From NCBI GenBank assembly GCA_038253125.1, contig JBBSHM010000092.1, positions 1-9,632 on the forward strand: a stretch of 9,632 nt of DNA, read 5' to 3'. The translations under genes were made by a program, and so were the position numbers. Each line of letters opens with the position of its first letter. Positions within the stretch are counted from its first letter, which is position 1. Positions 1 to 9,290 of this stretch are shown here, in pieces. The DNA is from JAUJNH01 sp038253125. GTDB lineage: Bacteria; Actinomycetota; Acidimicrobiia; Acidimicrobiales; JAUJNH01. Under the pieces are notes generated by a model. That model did no database searches. It was given only the letters and a program-made list of their open reading frames with translations, and was not told the DNA's origin.

Positions 1-153
1 CCGCCCGCCAGCGTGTGATCGGGCCCTGTGACATGGGATCTGACTCGGCATCTCCGGCGAGAGACTGTAGGAGGGCCGTACCGTTGCTTGCCGGCGCGGG
101 GATACTGGATCCCGGGCGGTTCCCGAGGCAGATGACACGAGGAGCGGACGCAC
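1..153 (+). promoter_or_regulatory. Leader region of the hybrid kinase gene, with Shine-Dalgarno site
   Basis: No gene is visible here. The kinase reading frame is closed upstream by TGA at 133-135, so the ATG at 154 is the first AUG start available. An AGGAG at 140-144 lies 9 bases before that ATG, a normal Shine-Dalgarno spacing, and fixes the start. The promoter must lie in this stretch or further upstream. GATACT at 101-106 resembles a -10 box but has no convincing -35 partner at 16-18 bases. Part of this sequence may be the end of a neighbouring gene outside the window. Confidence 0.6.
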
Positions 154-3030
<2,877 letters not shown>

Positions 3031-3031
3031 G

Positions 3032-4450
3032 TCAGGTCGGTGGTGGCGGGGTGAACCCCTTGCGCTGCATGACACCCCAGTCGGTCCGTTTGCGCAGGAA
3101 CTTCCAGATGCCACGCAGCCGCCACACGACCGTCATCTGGCGATAGCCGAGGCTCTCGAAGACGGCCCAGAGCACGAGCAGGGCGCGGTCGCCCAGGCGC
3201 TCGTATCGGTGGAAGCTCAGCTCCTCGAGGGCAAGGGTGAAGGTGCCCAGGACGATGCCGAGGCCATACGCGACCAGGAAGAACAAGACGGCGAAAGACC
3301 AGTCGACCACTCCCACCACCAGGCCGATGGCGAGCCCGACCAGGCCCAGGGCCTCCACGACCGGGGCCAGGAGCTCGACGACGACGAAGTACGGGTAGAC
3401 GACGAGGCCGGTGGCGCGGTAGCGCGGGTTGAGGAACACTCGGCGGTGGCGGCGAAGGACGTCGGACAGGCCGCGGTGCCAGCGGTCGCGCTGGCGGCCC
3501 AGAACCCGCAGGCTCTCCGGCGCCTCGGTCCAGGCCACGGGATCGGGGATGAAGGCGATGGCCTTGGGGTCGCCCATCTCGTAGGAGCGTCGGCGCAGGC
3601 GCACGACGAGCTCCATGTCCTCGCCCACCGTGTCGTGGGCGTAGCCCCCGGCCTCGGCCGTCGCCTGCCGGTCGAAGAGCCCGAACGCCCCGGAGATGAT
3701 GAGATTGCCGCCGAGGCGGTTCCACCCGAGCCGGCCGAAGAGGAACGCCCGCAGATACTCAACGACCTGGAAGCCGGCCAGGGCCCGGCGCGGGACCCGC
3801 AGGCTCGTCACCCGACCGTTACGGACCTCCGAGCCGTTGACGATGCGAATCGTCCCGCCCGCGGCCACGACATCGTCGCGGGTGACAAAGGGGCGGACCA
3901 TGCGCAGCATCGCCTCGGGCTCGATGATGGTGTCCGCGTCCACCGCGCAGACGAGTTGCCCGGTGGCGACGTTCAGGGCTGCGTTCAGCGCGTCGGCCTT
4001 GCCCCCGTTCTGCTTGTCGACGACCACGAGGTTGGGATGGGCGCGGGACCGGTACAGGGCGATAACCGCTTTGGTGTCGACCTGGCGCCGGAAGACGGGG
4101 TGGATGGCGACCAGGGCGAAGTTCTCGATGAGGACGCTGACGGTGTCATCCGTCGAGCCGTCGTTGACCACTACCACCTCGAGGTTGGGGTACGACAACC
4201 CCAGCATGGCCCGCACGCTGCCGACGATCGTGGCCGCCTCGTTGTGGGCCGGCGCCAGCACCGAGATGGTGGGGGCGATGTCGGACTGGAGGAGGCGCCA
4301 GCGCCGTTCGGCCCGCTCCAGCAGCCGGTGGGTGCGCATCTCCAGGCCGGCGCTCATCAGCAGGAGGAGGTAGGCGCTGTTGACGACGAGGAAGTAGCCG
4401 AGGACGACCCAGTCGAAGGTGACGAGCACGGCTCGGGCGAGGTCGACCAT
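3032..4450 (-). CDS. Membrane family 2 glycosyltransferase, processive polysaccharide-synthase type
   Basis: This 472-residue protein has the complete signature of processive GT2 enzymes (cellulose, hyaluronan and poly-GlcNAc synthase type). A membrane segment lies at about residues 12-34. The catalytic domain follows, with VNDGSTDD (Asp97), the family-typical NGGKADALN (148-156), DAD (171-173), GED (276-278, catalytic base region) and QRDRW (320-324, the QxxRW acceptor motif). At least two further hydrophobic segments lie at about 349-382 and 386-405. It should use a nucleotide sugar in the cytoplasm and pass a growing chain through or to the membrane; substrate and polymer cannot be read from sequence. 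It is the last gene of the operon. Its ATG shares one base with the TGA of the HEAT-repeat gene (TGATG at 4452-4448), implying translational coupling. The length is close to PgaC-type enzymes (about 410-440 residues). A PilZ domain is not seen, so direct c-di-GMP binding is unlikely. Confidence 0.93.
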   Translation of the reverse strand: MVDLARAVLVTFDWVVLGYFLVVNSAYLLLLMSAGLEMRTHRLLERAERRWRLLQSDIAPTISVLAPAHNEAATIVGSVRAMLGLSYPNLEVVVVNDGSTDDTVSVLIENFALVAIHPVFRRQVDTKAVIALYRSRAHPNLVVVDKQNGGKADALNAALNVATGQLVCAVDADTIIEPEAMLRMVRPFVTRDDVVAAGGTIRIVNGSEVRNGRVTSLRVPRRALAGFQVVEYLRAFLFGRLGWNRLGGNLIISGAFGLFDRQATAEAGGYAHDTVGEDMELVVRLRRRSYEMGDPKAIAFIPDPVAWTEAPESLRVLGRQRDRWHRGLSDVLRRHRRVFLNPRYRATGLVVYPYFVVVELLAPVVEALGLVGLAIGLVVGVVDWSFAVLFFLVAYGLGIVLGTFTLALEELSFHRYERLGDRALLVLWAVFESLGYRQMTVVWRLRGIWKFLRKRTDWGVMQRKGFTPPPPT

Positions 4451-4452
4451 CA
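4448..4452 (-). promoter_or_regulatory. TGATG stop/start overlap coupling HEAT-repeat and glycosyltransferase genes
   Basis: The TGA of the HEAT-repeat gene (4452-4450) and the ATG of the glycosyltransferase (4450-4448) share the A. No strong Shine-Dalgarno sits at the usual distance; the nearest AGGA is about 13 bases upstream. Re-initiation after termination is therefore the likely way the synthase is translated, which would link its amount to that of the HEAT protein. Confidence 0.8.
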
Positions 4453-5565
4453 GGTGCGCGGGGTCCTGGGGCCGGACGCTCGGAGGGCGAGGACGTCGAG
4501 GGACTGGCGGGCCATGTCGGCGGCGAACGGGTCGGCATCGTCGAGGTAGTGGCGGAGCAGCAGGATGCCGACAGCGCCCAGCCCGGCCAGCGCGGTGCCC
4601 GCTGCCCTGCGGACATCGAAGGACGGGTCACGGAGGAGGGCGGCCACGTCGGGCGCCGCTGGCTGGTGCTCGAGCCGCCGGAGCCCGTCGGCGGCTGCGG
4701 CCCGCACGGGCGCGTCGGCGTCGGCCAGCAGGCCGCGCAGCGCGGCGGCCGCCTCTGGCCCTCCCACGCCGCCGAGCACGGCGGCGCCTGCCGCCCGGAG
4801 CGCGGGCATGTCTCCGGCGACGGCGGCGAGCGACACGTCCCGGTACCTCGGGTCCGGCCGACTGGCCAACACCGCCAGGAGATCGGCCTGCTCCTGGCCG
4901 GACCGAACCGACACCTCCCGGGTGAGGGCGTCGACGAGCGGCGCCCCGGCCCGCAGGATGCTGTCGGCGGCGGTGTTCCGGCAGATGGCGGCGGGGTCCT
5001 GCATGGCGGACACCAGGCGGGGCCCAAGGGACTCCCGGCGTGTGTCGCCGGCCCACTCGATGACCTGGGCCCGTACCGCGGGATGGGGGTCGTCGAAGAG
5101 CTTGGGCAGGACATCGTCGCCACGGCCGTAGACGTTCAATTCGTGGGCACCGAGGAGCCGCCGCCACCACCGGCGGCTCCTGCACCGGCGGCGGGCCGCT
5201 GCCACCAGTCCAAGCTCCTCCGCAGCATCGCCGACGCCACGGCCCTCGGCGCCGGTCACGGTTACGGCGAGCTGCTGGACCACCCGCCGCCGCACCCGGC
5301 GGTGGAGCTGGCGCAGCTCGGCCATGCGGTCGCTCCAGATGCCGTCGTCACCTGGTGCTGCGGTCAGCGCTTCGGCCAGGGCGGCCCGCGCCCGGTCGAT
5401 GCGGGGGCGGTCGGCGTGGTTGCAGCGCCAGAGCCACAGGGCGTGGGCGGCGACCGAGGCGAGGGCGATCACGGCGATCACCACTTCGACGGCGAGGACA
5501 GTGCGCAGGAACTGTCCGGAGATCACCGAGCGTGGGCGGGCGAGCAGATCACCCGCTGGCCTCAA
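4450..5565 (-). CDS. Membrane-anchored HEAT-repeat protein
   Basis: This 371-residue protein has one hydrophobic segment at about residues 22-46. A charged linker (about 47-130) is followed by tandem HEAT-type helical repeats from about 136 to 360, with recurring units such as DPHPAVRAQVIEWAGD, DAPVRAAAADGLRRL and DPSFDVRRAAGTALAGLG. HEAT solenoids bind partner proteins and have no enzymatic motif, so a scaffold or assembly role at the membrane is likely. Its place between a signalling protein and a glycosyltransferase, overlapping both, suggests it links the two. The start is uncertain. The longest frame begins with TTG at 5565, overlapping the previous gene by 17 bases. GTG at 5526-5524 would shorten the protein by 13 residues, remove the overlap and keep the membrane segment. 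Neither has a clear Shine-Dalgarno site. Confidence 0.88.
   Translation of the reverse strand: MRPAGDLLARPRSVISGQFLRTVLAVEVVIAVIALASVAAHALWLWRCNHADRPRIDRARAALAEALTAAPGDDGIWSDRMAELRQLHRRVRRRVVQQLAVTVTGAEGRGVGDAAEELGLVAAARRRCRSRRWWRRLLGAHELNVYGRGDDVLPKLFDDPHPAVRAQVIEWAGDTRRESLGPRLVSAMQDPAAICRNTAADSILRAGAPLVDALTREVSVRSGQEQADLLAVLASRPDPRYRDVSLAAVAGDMPALRAAGAAVLGGVGGPEAAAALRGLLADADAPVRAAAADGLRRLEHQPAAPDVAALLRDPSFDVRRAAGTALAGLGAVGILLLRHYLDDADPFAADMARQSLDVLALRASGPRTPRT
5549..5565 (-). promoter_or_regulatory. 17-base overlap between response-regulator end and HEAT-repeat start
   Basis: The response regulator ends with TGA at 5551-5549, while the longest HEAT-repeat frame begins with TTG at 5565. If the TTG is used, the two genes are translationally coupled. 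If GTG at 5526 is used, the gap is 22 bases. In either case there is no room for a promoter or terminator, so the two are co-transcribed. Confidence 0.55.
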
Positions 5566-7555
5566 TGGCCCGGCGGACGCGGTGCACCAGGACGGGAAGG
5601 CTGAACGGCTTGGCCACGTGGTCGAATGCCCCGAGGTCCAGGGCCTCGATCACCTCGTACTCGTTGGTGCGCACGGTCAGCATGACCACCCGGCTGGTCT
5701 CCAGCTTGCCCAGCCGGCCCAGGTGCCGGAGCACCGAGAGGCCGTCGAGACCGGGCAGGCCGACGTCGAGCAGGTCGGCGCGGGCCCGGAAGGTCGGGTC
5801 GTCGAGCAGCTCGACGGCCTCGGCCCCGTCCCGTAGCCAGCGGACGCCGATGCCCCGGCTGGATAGGGCGTGGACGACAAGGGTGCCCAGCGCCTCGTCG
5901 TCGTCGACGAGGAGCACGTCGACGAGCTCGGCTCGGCCCTGGCCGGGGGCGGCGTGGAGTTCGATTGCGTTGCCGGGCACCTGCCGGGCGCGACCGAGGG
6001 CCGTTTCCGCGGCGACGCCGAGGGCGCGCACGTCGGGGCCGTCGTCAGGGCACACCGCCACACCGATGCTGACGCGTGGCCCCGTCGGCCCGGAGCCGCC
6101 CCGGGCCGCACGCAGGACCGATCCCAGCCGCGTCGCCCCCTCCGGCCCGGTGATCCCGTAGAGGAGGGCAGCCAGCCGGCCTCCCGACCATGTGCCGACC
6201 ACGTCCTCGGGCTCAGCAGCTAGCCGAACGAGCCGGCCGACCGCGGCAAGCTCTGCCGGCCCCGGCGGGTCGAGCTCGGCCACGGCCAGGACGGCCGTAC
6301 GGCCGTCGCGCCTGGCGACGCTCAGCAGCCGATCGGCGTCGCCGAGGAACGCACCGGCAAGTGGAAGGCCCGTGGCCAGGTCGACGTCGGCCCGCTCGGC
6401 CTGGGCCCGGCTGCGCTCGATCCGGTTCGTCACCCGGGTGACGAGGTCCTCGGCCGAGACCGGCTTCGGCACGAAATCGTCGGCGCCGGCGTTGAACATG
6501 GCCCGGACCGCCTCCGCCGACGTGGTGCCGGAGAGGAACACGACGGGAAGCCGGGCCCAGCGCTCGTCGCTGCGGATGGCCCGGCAAAGCGACACGCCGT
6601 CGACGCCGGGCATGTCGTTGTCGAGCAGGAGCAGGTCGGGCTCGACGCGCTGCAGGGTCGACCACAGCGCCCCGGTGTCGTCCAGGGTCTCGACCATGAG
6701 TCCCTCCGCACCGAGCAGCTCACTGATCAGGAGGAGGAACAGGAGGTCGTCGTCCACGGCGAGCACCACAGCGGCGCGGTCACTGCGCACCACCAGCCGC
6801 CGCACGGCGCCGACCACGGCGTCGGGTGCCACCGGCCTCTCAAGGACGGCCCGGACGCGCACCCGGGCCGCGCCGACCCGCTCGGCCATGCTGGCGTGGC
6901 CGACGACCAGCACGGAGGCCACCGCCGGTCGGCGGGCGGCCAGCTCGGCGAGGAAGGCCGTCACCTCGTGCTCACCGTCGACGTCGGCGTCCAATACGAC
7001 CACGTCCGGCTCGGCCGCGGCAACAAGGGCGCGGGCGGCATCGATCGTCGCCGCGGCGACGGCGCGCACGCGCTGGCCGGCAGCGGCCTCGACCACCCGA
7101 CGGGCCCGGTCGGCGTCACCGTCCACGACGAGCAGAGTCAGCGCGCCACCGCCCGTCGGCCCCCCGGCGAGGCCCGCAGCGGGACGGGGCGAGGCGGGGA
7201 GCGGGCCGTCGAGCTCGGACTGCAGGTTGAGGACCACCCGTGACAGCCGGAGGGCGTGGTCGGCATCGAGGGGCTCGTCGCCGGCCAGGGCCAGCTCGAG
7301 GGTGCGGGCTAGGCGGCTCCCGTCCGCAAACCCGAATGTGCCGAGCGACCCCGCCAGCTTGTGGGCCTCCCGGCCCGCCGCCATCCGGCGCTCGGGGTCG
7401 AGAAGGCCCTGGATGCCGGCCACGACCGCCCGTTCAACGACTCTCACCTGGTCCTTCAGGATCACGTGGGAGACGGTCCAGATGGCGGCGAGGTCGACCC
7501 CGGCCCAGCCCTCGATGGGCGACGGCTCAGCGTGGCCCGGCGCGTTCGCGGTCAC
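5549..7555 (-). CDS. Multi-domain response regulator: HPt-REC-REC-degenerate GGDEF-REC
   Basis: This 668-residue protein combines signalling modules with no DNA-binding domain. An N-terminal HPt (about 20-115) has His65 in AHKLAGSLGTFGF. REC1 (about 138-252) keeps phospho-acceptor Asp189 but has VVDGDA in place of an acidic pair and Arg in place of the conserved Lys (LERPV). REC2 (about 259-375) is complete, with VDDD, Asp312 in LLLLDNDMPGVDG, SGT and KPV. A GGDEF-like domain (about 390-535) opens with DLATGLPLAGAF, but the signature is SGGRL (457-461) and the RxxD inhibitory site is absent, so diguanylate cyclase activity is not expected. REC3 (about 543-665) is complete, with VDDDE, Asp597 and KPF. 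The GTG start at 7555 is supported by GGAGG at 7565-7569, 9 bases upstream. It is the first intact gene of the operon and probably the control protein for the HEAT/glycosyltransferase pair. Confidence 0.93.
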   Translation of the reverse strand: MTANAPGHAEPSPIEGWAGVDLAAIWTVSHVILKDQVRVVERAVVAGIQGLLDPERRMAAGREAHKLAGSLGTFGFADGSRLARTLELALAGDEPLDADHALRLSRVVLNLQSELDGPLPASPRPAAGLAGGPTGGGALTLLVVDGDADRARRVVEAAAGQRVRAVAAATIDAARALVAAAEPDVVVLDADVDGEHEVTAFLAELAARRPAVASVLVVGHASMAERVGAARVRVRAVLERPVAPDAVVGAVRRLVVRSDRAAVVLAVDDDLLFLLLISELLGAEGLMVETLDDTGALWSTLQRVEPDLLLLDNDMPGVDGVSLCRAIRSDERWARLPVVFLSGTTSAEAVRAMFNAGADDFVPKPVSAEDLVTRVTNRIERSRAQAERADVDLATGLPLAGAFLGDADRLLSVARRDGRTAVLAVAELDPPGPAELAAVGRLVRLAAEPEDVVGTWSGGRLAALLYGITGPEGATRLGSVLRAARGGSGPTGPRVSIGVAVCPDDGPDVRALGVAAETALGRARQVPGNAIELHAAPGQGRAELVDVLLVDDDEALGTLVVHALSSRGIGVRWLRDGAEAVELLDDPTFRARADLLDVGLPGLDGLSVLRHLGRLGKLETSRVVMLTVRTNEYEVIEALDLGAFDHVAKPFSLPVLVHRVRRAIEASG

Positions 7556-7703
7556 TCGACCCGGCCTCCGGGGAGATCAGCAGTTGCCGCAGGGCCGCTC
7601 CGGCGTTGACGACCGGGATCGTGCCGTCGGCCCGGGAGGTCGAGACCACGACGAGCCCGTGGTCCCGGGACACGAGCCCGGCGAACGCTTCGAGATCGCT
7701 CAT
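7527..7703 (-). pseudogene. N-terminal remnant of an F420/PPOX-type flavin-fold oxidoreductase
   Basis: A 58-residue frame starts with ATG at 7703. It has a good ribosome site (AGGA at 7711-7714, 7 bases before the ATG). Its first ~35 residues match the start of the pyridoxamine-5'-phosphate-oxidase-like (PPOX, F420-dependent class) family as I recall it: MSDLEAFAGLV, then RDHGLVVVSTSRADGTI, then VVNAG. Intact members are roughly 130-150 residues long and have about two more residues between GTI and VVNAG. After VVNAG the similarity stops and the frame ends at TGA 7529-7527, inside the response-regulator gene, with a 29-base overlap. The cofactor-binding core is missing, so no oxidoreductase activity is possible. 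It may survive as a translated leader peptide for the operon. A wholly unrelated small protein is the alternative. Confidence 0.6.
7565..7569 (-). promoter_or_regulatory. Shine-Dalgarno site GGAGG of the response-regulator gene
   Basis: On the minus strand GGAGG is followed by 9 bases and then the GTG start at 7555. This decides the start of the response regulator. The site lies inside the broken PPOX reading frame, so ribosomes translating that remnant pass over it. Confidence 0.75.
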
Positions 7704-7765
7704 GGGCCAGTCCTAGTCGATCCGCCGCTGGTGCGCCCGCGCCTCAGTCATCGGGTGCGGGCACT
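7704..7765 (-). other. Spacer upstream of the PPOX remnant
   Basis: These 62 bases hold only the AGGA ribosome site at 7711-7714. The operon promoter should lie here or within the adjoining gene remnants; no convincing -35/-10 pair was found on the minus strand, though TAGAGT-like and GATACA-like hexamers occur. Confidence 0.35.
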
Positions 7766-8019
7766 CTACGCCCCCGCCGGGCCGTCCTCCCAGCGCTCCC
7801 GGTCCTCCTGTATCGGTGTCGAGGTGAAGGTGATGGTCTGGGAAGCTTGGCGATCGGACCAGCCGCCCAGCTGATCACGATCTGGGGCGCATCGGTCGCC
7901 ACGGCTGTGGAGACGACGGCTCCCGCTGGAGCGACGCTCGAACCACCACCTCCGCCGCCACCTCCACCGGAGTCGAAGGCGCTACCGCCACCCCCCCCGC
8001 CACCGATGTAACCGCCGCC
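7766..8019 (-). pseudogene. C-terminal remnant of a glycine-rich, Ig-like surface protein
   Basis: The minus strand reads GGGYIGGGGGGGSAFDSG (8019 down), then a nine-glycine tract, then SSVAPAGAVVSTAVATDAPQ followed by IVISW. This is the layout I recall for the C-terminal end of bacterial glycine-rich cell-surface proteins: a Gly tract, then SSxxxPxA, then a short beta-strand such as QVTISW. At about 7845 the open frame continues into low-quality sequence, while another frame gives SQTITFTSTP, an Ig-like repeat opening, and runs to TAG at 7768-7766. A one-base change near 7840-7850 would join them. No N-terminal part, signal peptide or start codon belonging to it is present. An accidental low-complexity frame is possible. 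Confidence 0.4.
7941..8005. repeat. Low-complexity CCN/GGN tracts with an 8-base C run
   Basis: Two tracts of CCN triplets (about 7941-7969 and 7983-8005) are separated by a short non-repeat stretch. The second contains eight consecutive C at 7991-7998, the longest homopolymer noted in the window. On the minus strand they encode poly-glycine, on the plus strand poly-proline. Such tracts change length easily and are hard to sequence, so the reading frame across them should be treated with care. Confidence 0.85.
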
Positions 8020-8564
8020 GCGGACAGGCTGCTGCTCGACGAGAACGGCGGTTCGCTGCCGCTGGTGATCGGGCGAGGCGGTCGACGCTGACGCTGAGGT
8101 CTTGTTCGCTGGCCGTCCGGACCCGCAGATCACCGAGCCGGCGGTCGACGTCGCCGGCGGCGGCGTCCCTCTCGCGGCGGGGGGCGGCTTCCAGGCGGAC
8201 CCGGGCGGTGGTGAGTCGTTCGGCAGCCTGGTGGCGCTGGTCGATCGTCGGCCAGTTGCCGGGTGGCACGGTCAAGGTCGGCGGTCCGGTCGGGTGGCAG
8301 GTGGGCGTCGAGGGCGGCCAGCTGGGCGTGGCGGTGGTGGGCGGCGGCCCGGAGGTGGTCGGTGCCGTACGCCAACGGGTCCCCGGCCCGCACGCAGGCC
8401 ACGACGGTCCCGGCCCAGTGCTCGGCCAGCTGTTCACCGAGCCGGTGGACCTCGTCAGGGCGCCACCCCTCGGCGGCGACGAACCTGGTGGCCGCTTGCT
8501 TTTCCTGGGTGAGCCAGGACACCTCGGCGCCGGCGTCGGTCACCGGGTTGGTGGTGTGCTGCAA
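8020..8564 (-). pseudogene. Relaxase-like (MobF type) C-terminal remnant, frameshifted
   Basis: The minus strand keeps three coding-like segments in three frames. The first (about 8564-8245) contains AEVSWLTQEKQAATRF, EGWRPDEVHRLGEQLAEHW, VRAGDPLAYGTDHLRAA and LPPDRTADLDRATRQLAD. The second (about 8245-8074) contains HQAAERLTTARVRLEAA. The third (8070 down) contains DHQRQRTAVLVEQQPVR. Read in order they make one helical, charged protein segment resembling the C-terminal part of large actinobacterial MobF/TrwC-type conjugative relaxases, as I remember them. The relaxase and helicase domains are absent. The second frame change is explained by one extra base in the GGG at 8071-8073 (GCC-C-GAT). 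It lies directly behind the CDF remnant, with frames overlapping at 8540-8564. The family assignment is tentative; the broken state is well supported. Confidence 0.42.
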
Positions 8565-9221
8565 CCGGCGGCGGCCCGGGTCAGGTCCTGGGCGATCTCG
8601 TGGGCGTCGGCCAGGCTCAGGTCGGCGTCGGAGACGATCTCGACCTCGGCTCGCAGCTCGTGGCCGAGCCAGCGGACGCGGACGTGCTCGACGGCTTGCA
8701 CGCCGGGCACCGAGGCGACGACGTGGTGGACGTCGTCGACGAGGTCGGGTTCGACGCTGTCCATGAGTCGCCGGTAGATGTCGAGTGCGGCGCCCTTGAG
8801 GACGAAGAGGATGGCCACGGTGATGAGCAGGCCGACGACCGGGTCGGCGAGGGGCCAGCCGGCGAGGACGCCGAGGGCTCCGGCGCAAACGGCGAGGGAC
8901 GTGAACCCGTCGGTGCGGGCGTGGATGCCGTCGGCGACCAGGGCGGACGACCCGATTTTGCGGCCCACCCGGATGCGGTACACGGCCACCCAGCTCGTTG
9001 CCGATGAAGCCGACGACGCCGGCGGCGAGTACCCAACCGACGTTACGGATCTCCTGCGGATCAAGGAGCCGCCGAACGGCCTCGAAGCCGGCCACCGCGG
9101 CGGAAAGGGCGATCATGGCCACGATGAAGACGCCAGCGAGGTCCTCGGCTCGGCCGTAGCCGTAGGTGTACCGCTTGGTGGGCCGGCGCCGGCCGCCGGC
9201 GATCACCAGCTGCAGCTGCAT
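8540..9221 (-). pseudogene. Cation diffusion facilitator (CDF) efflux transporter, truncated and frameshifted
   Basis: Intact CDF proteins export Zn2+, Co2+ or similar ions by proton exchange through six membrane helices, with metal sites in helices 2 and 5. Homology starts at about 9195 with RRRPTKRYTYGYGRAEDLAG and runs through membrane helices (FIVAMIALSAAVAGFEAV; VGWVLAAGVVGFIGNEL). One extra base in the CCC at 8989-8991 then shifts the frame. The second frame (8988 down) continues correctly: VAVYRIRVGRKIGSSALVAD, the helix-5 site HARTD (HxxxD), two more hydrophobic stretches, and a cytoplasmic ferredoxin-like domain to about SLADAHEIAQD, ending at TGA 8542-8540. The N-terminal ~70-80 residues, including helix 1 and the helix-2 metal site, are missing, and the normal C-terminal tail is replaced. 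ATG 9221 is only a fortuitous start. The gene cannot make a working transporter. Confidence 0.85.
9181..9194. repeat. 14-base perfect palindrome at the CDF truncation point
   Basis: GGCCGGCGCCGGCC equals its own reverse complement. It lies exactly where CDF homology begins (encoding the GRRRP stretch). It may simply be GC-rich codon usage, but it also marks a plausible breakpoint. Confidence 0.6.
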
Positions 9222-9290
9222 GCGGGCCGTCGCGCAAGACCCGCCCGGGGGTCCCGCCCGGTCAGTGGCGCCGAACGGGACAGCCCACGC
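9222..9290. other. Spacer between regulator remnant and CDF remnant
   Basis: No gene is seen. On the minus strand this is the 3' side of the regulator stop (TAA, 9293-9291). It contains a 9-base direct repeat CCCGCCCGG (9240-9248 and 9253-9261) and a weak 5-bp inverted repeat, GACCC at 9238-9242 with GGGTC at 9249-9253. No T tract follows, so an intrinsic terminator is not supported. Confidence 0.5.

Noticed and set aside
101..106. GATACT as a -10 promoter box for the kinase gene
   Set aside because: No -35-like hexamer at proper spacing; one matching hexamer is expected by chance.
3048..3059. GGGG-TGAA-CCCC hairpin near the convergent stops as a terminator
   Set aside because: Only a 4-bp stem, lies within the glycosyltransferase coding sequence and has no T tract on either side.
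6192..7874. 560-codon open frame on the plus strand opposite the response regulator
   Set aside because: Composition is Ser/Arg/Thr/Ala-rich with no domain motif. It is the shadow of a GC-rich gene on the other strand, whose domains are unambiguous.
7941..8005. CCN tracts as a CRISPR or tandem repeat array
   Set aside because: Repeat unit is a degenerate codon, without spacers or conserved repeat length; it is low-complexity glycine-coding sequence.
7871..8009. Plus-strand proline-rich frame (ITIWGASVATAVETTAPAG followed by poly-Pro, ending at TAA)
   Set aside because: No start codon or upstream coding context belongs to it, and the minus-strand glycine-rich reading matches a recognised protein-end pattern better.
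9238..9261. Direct repeat CCCGCCCGG and small inverted repeat as an attachment site or terminator
   Set aside because: Short, GC-only motifs are frequent in such sequence; there is no integrase nearby and no T tract.
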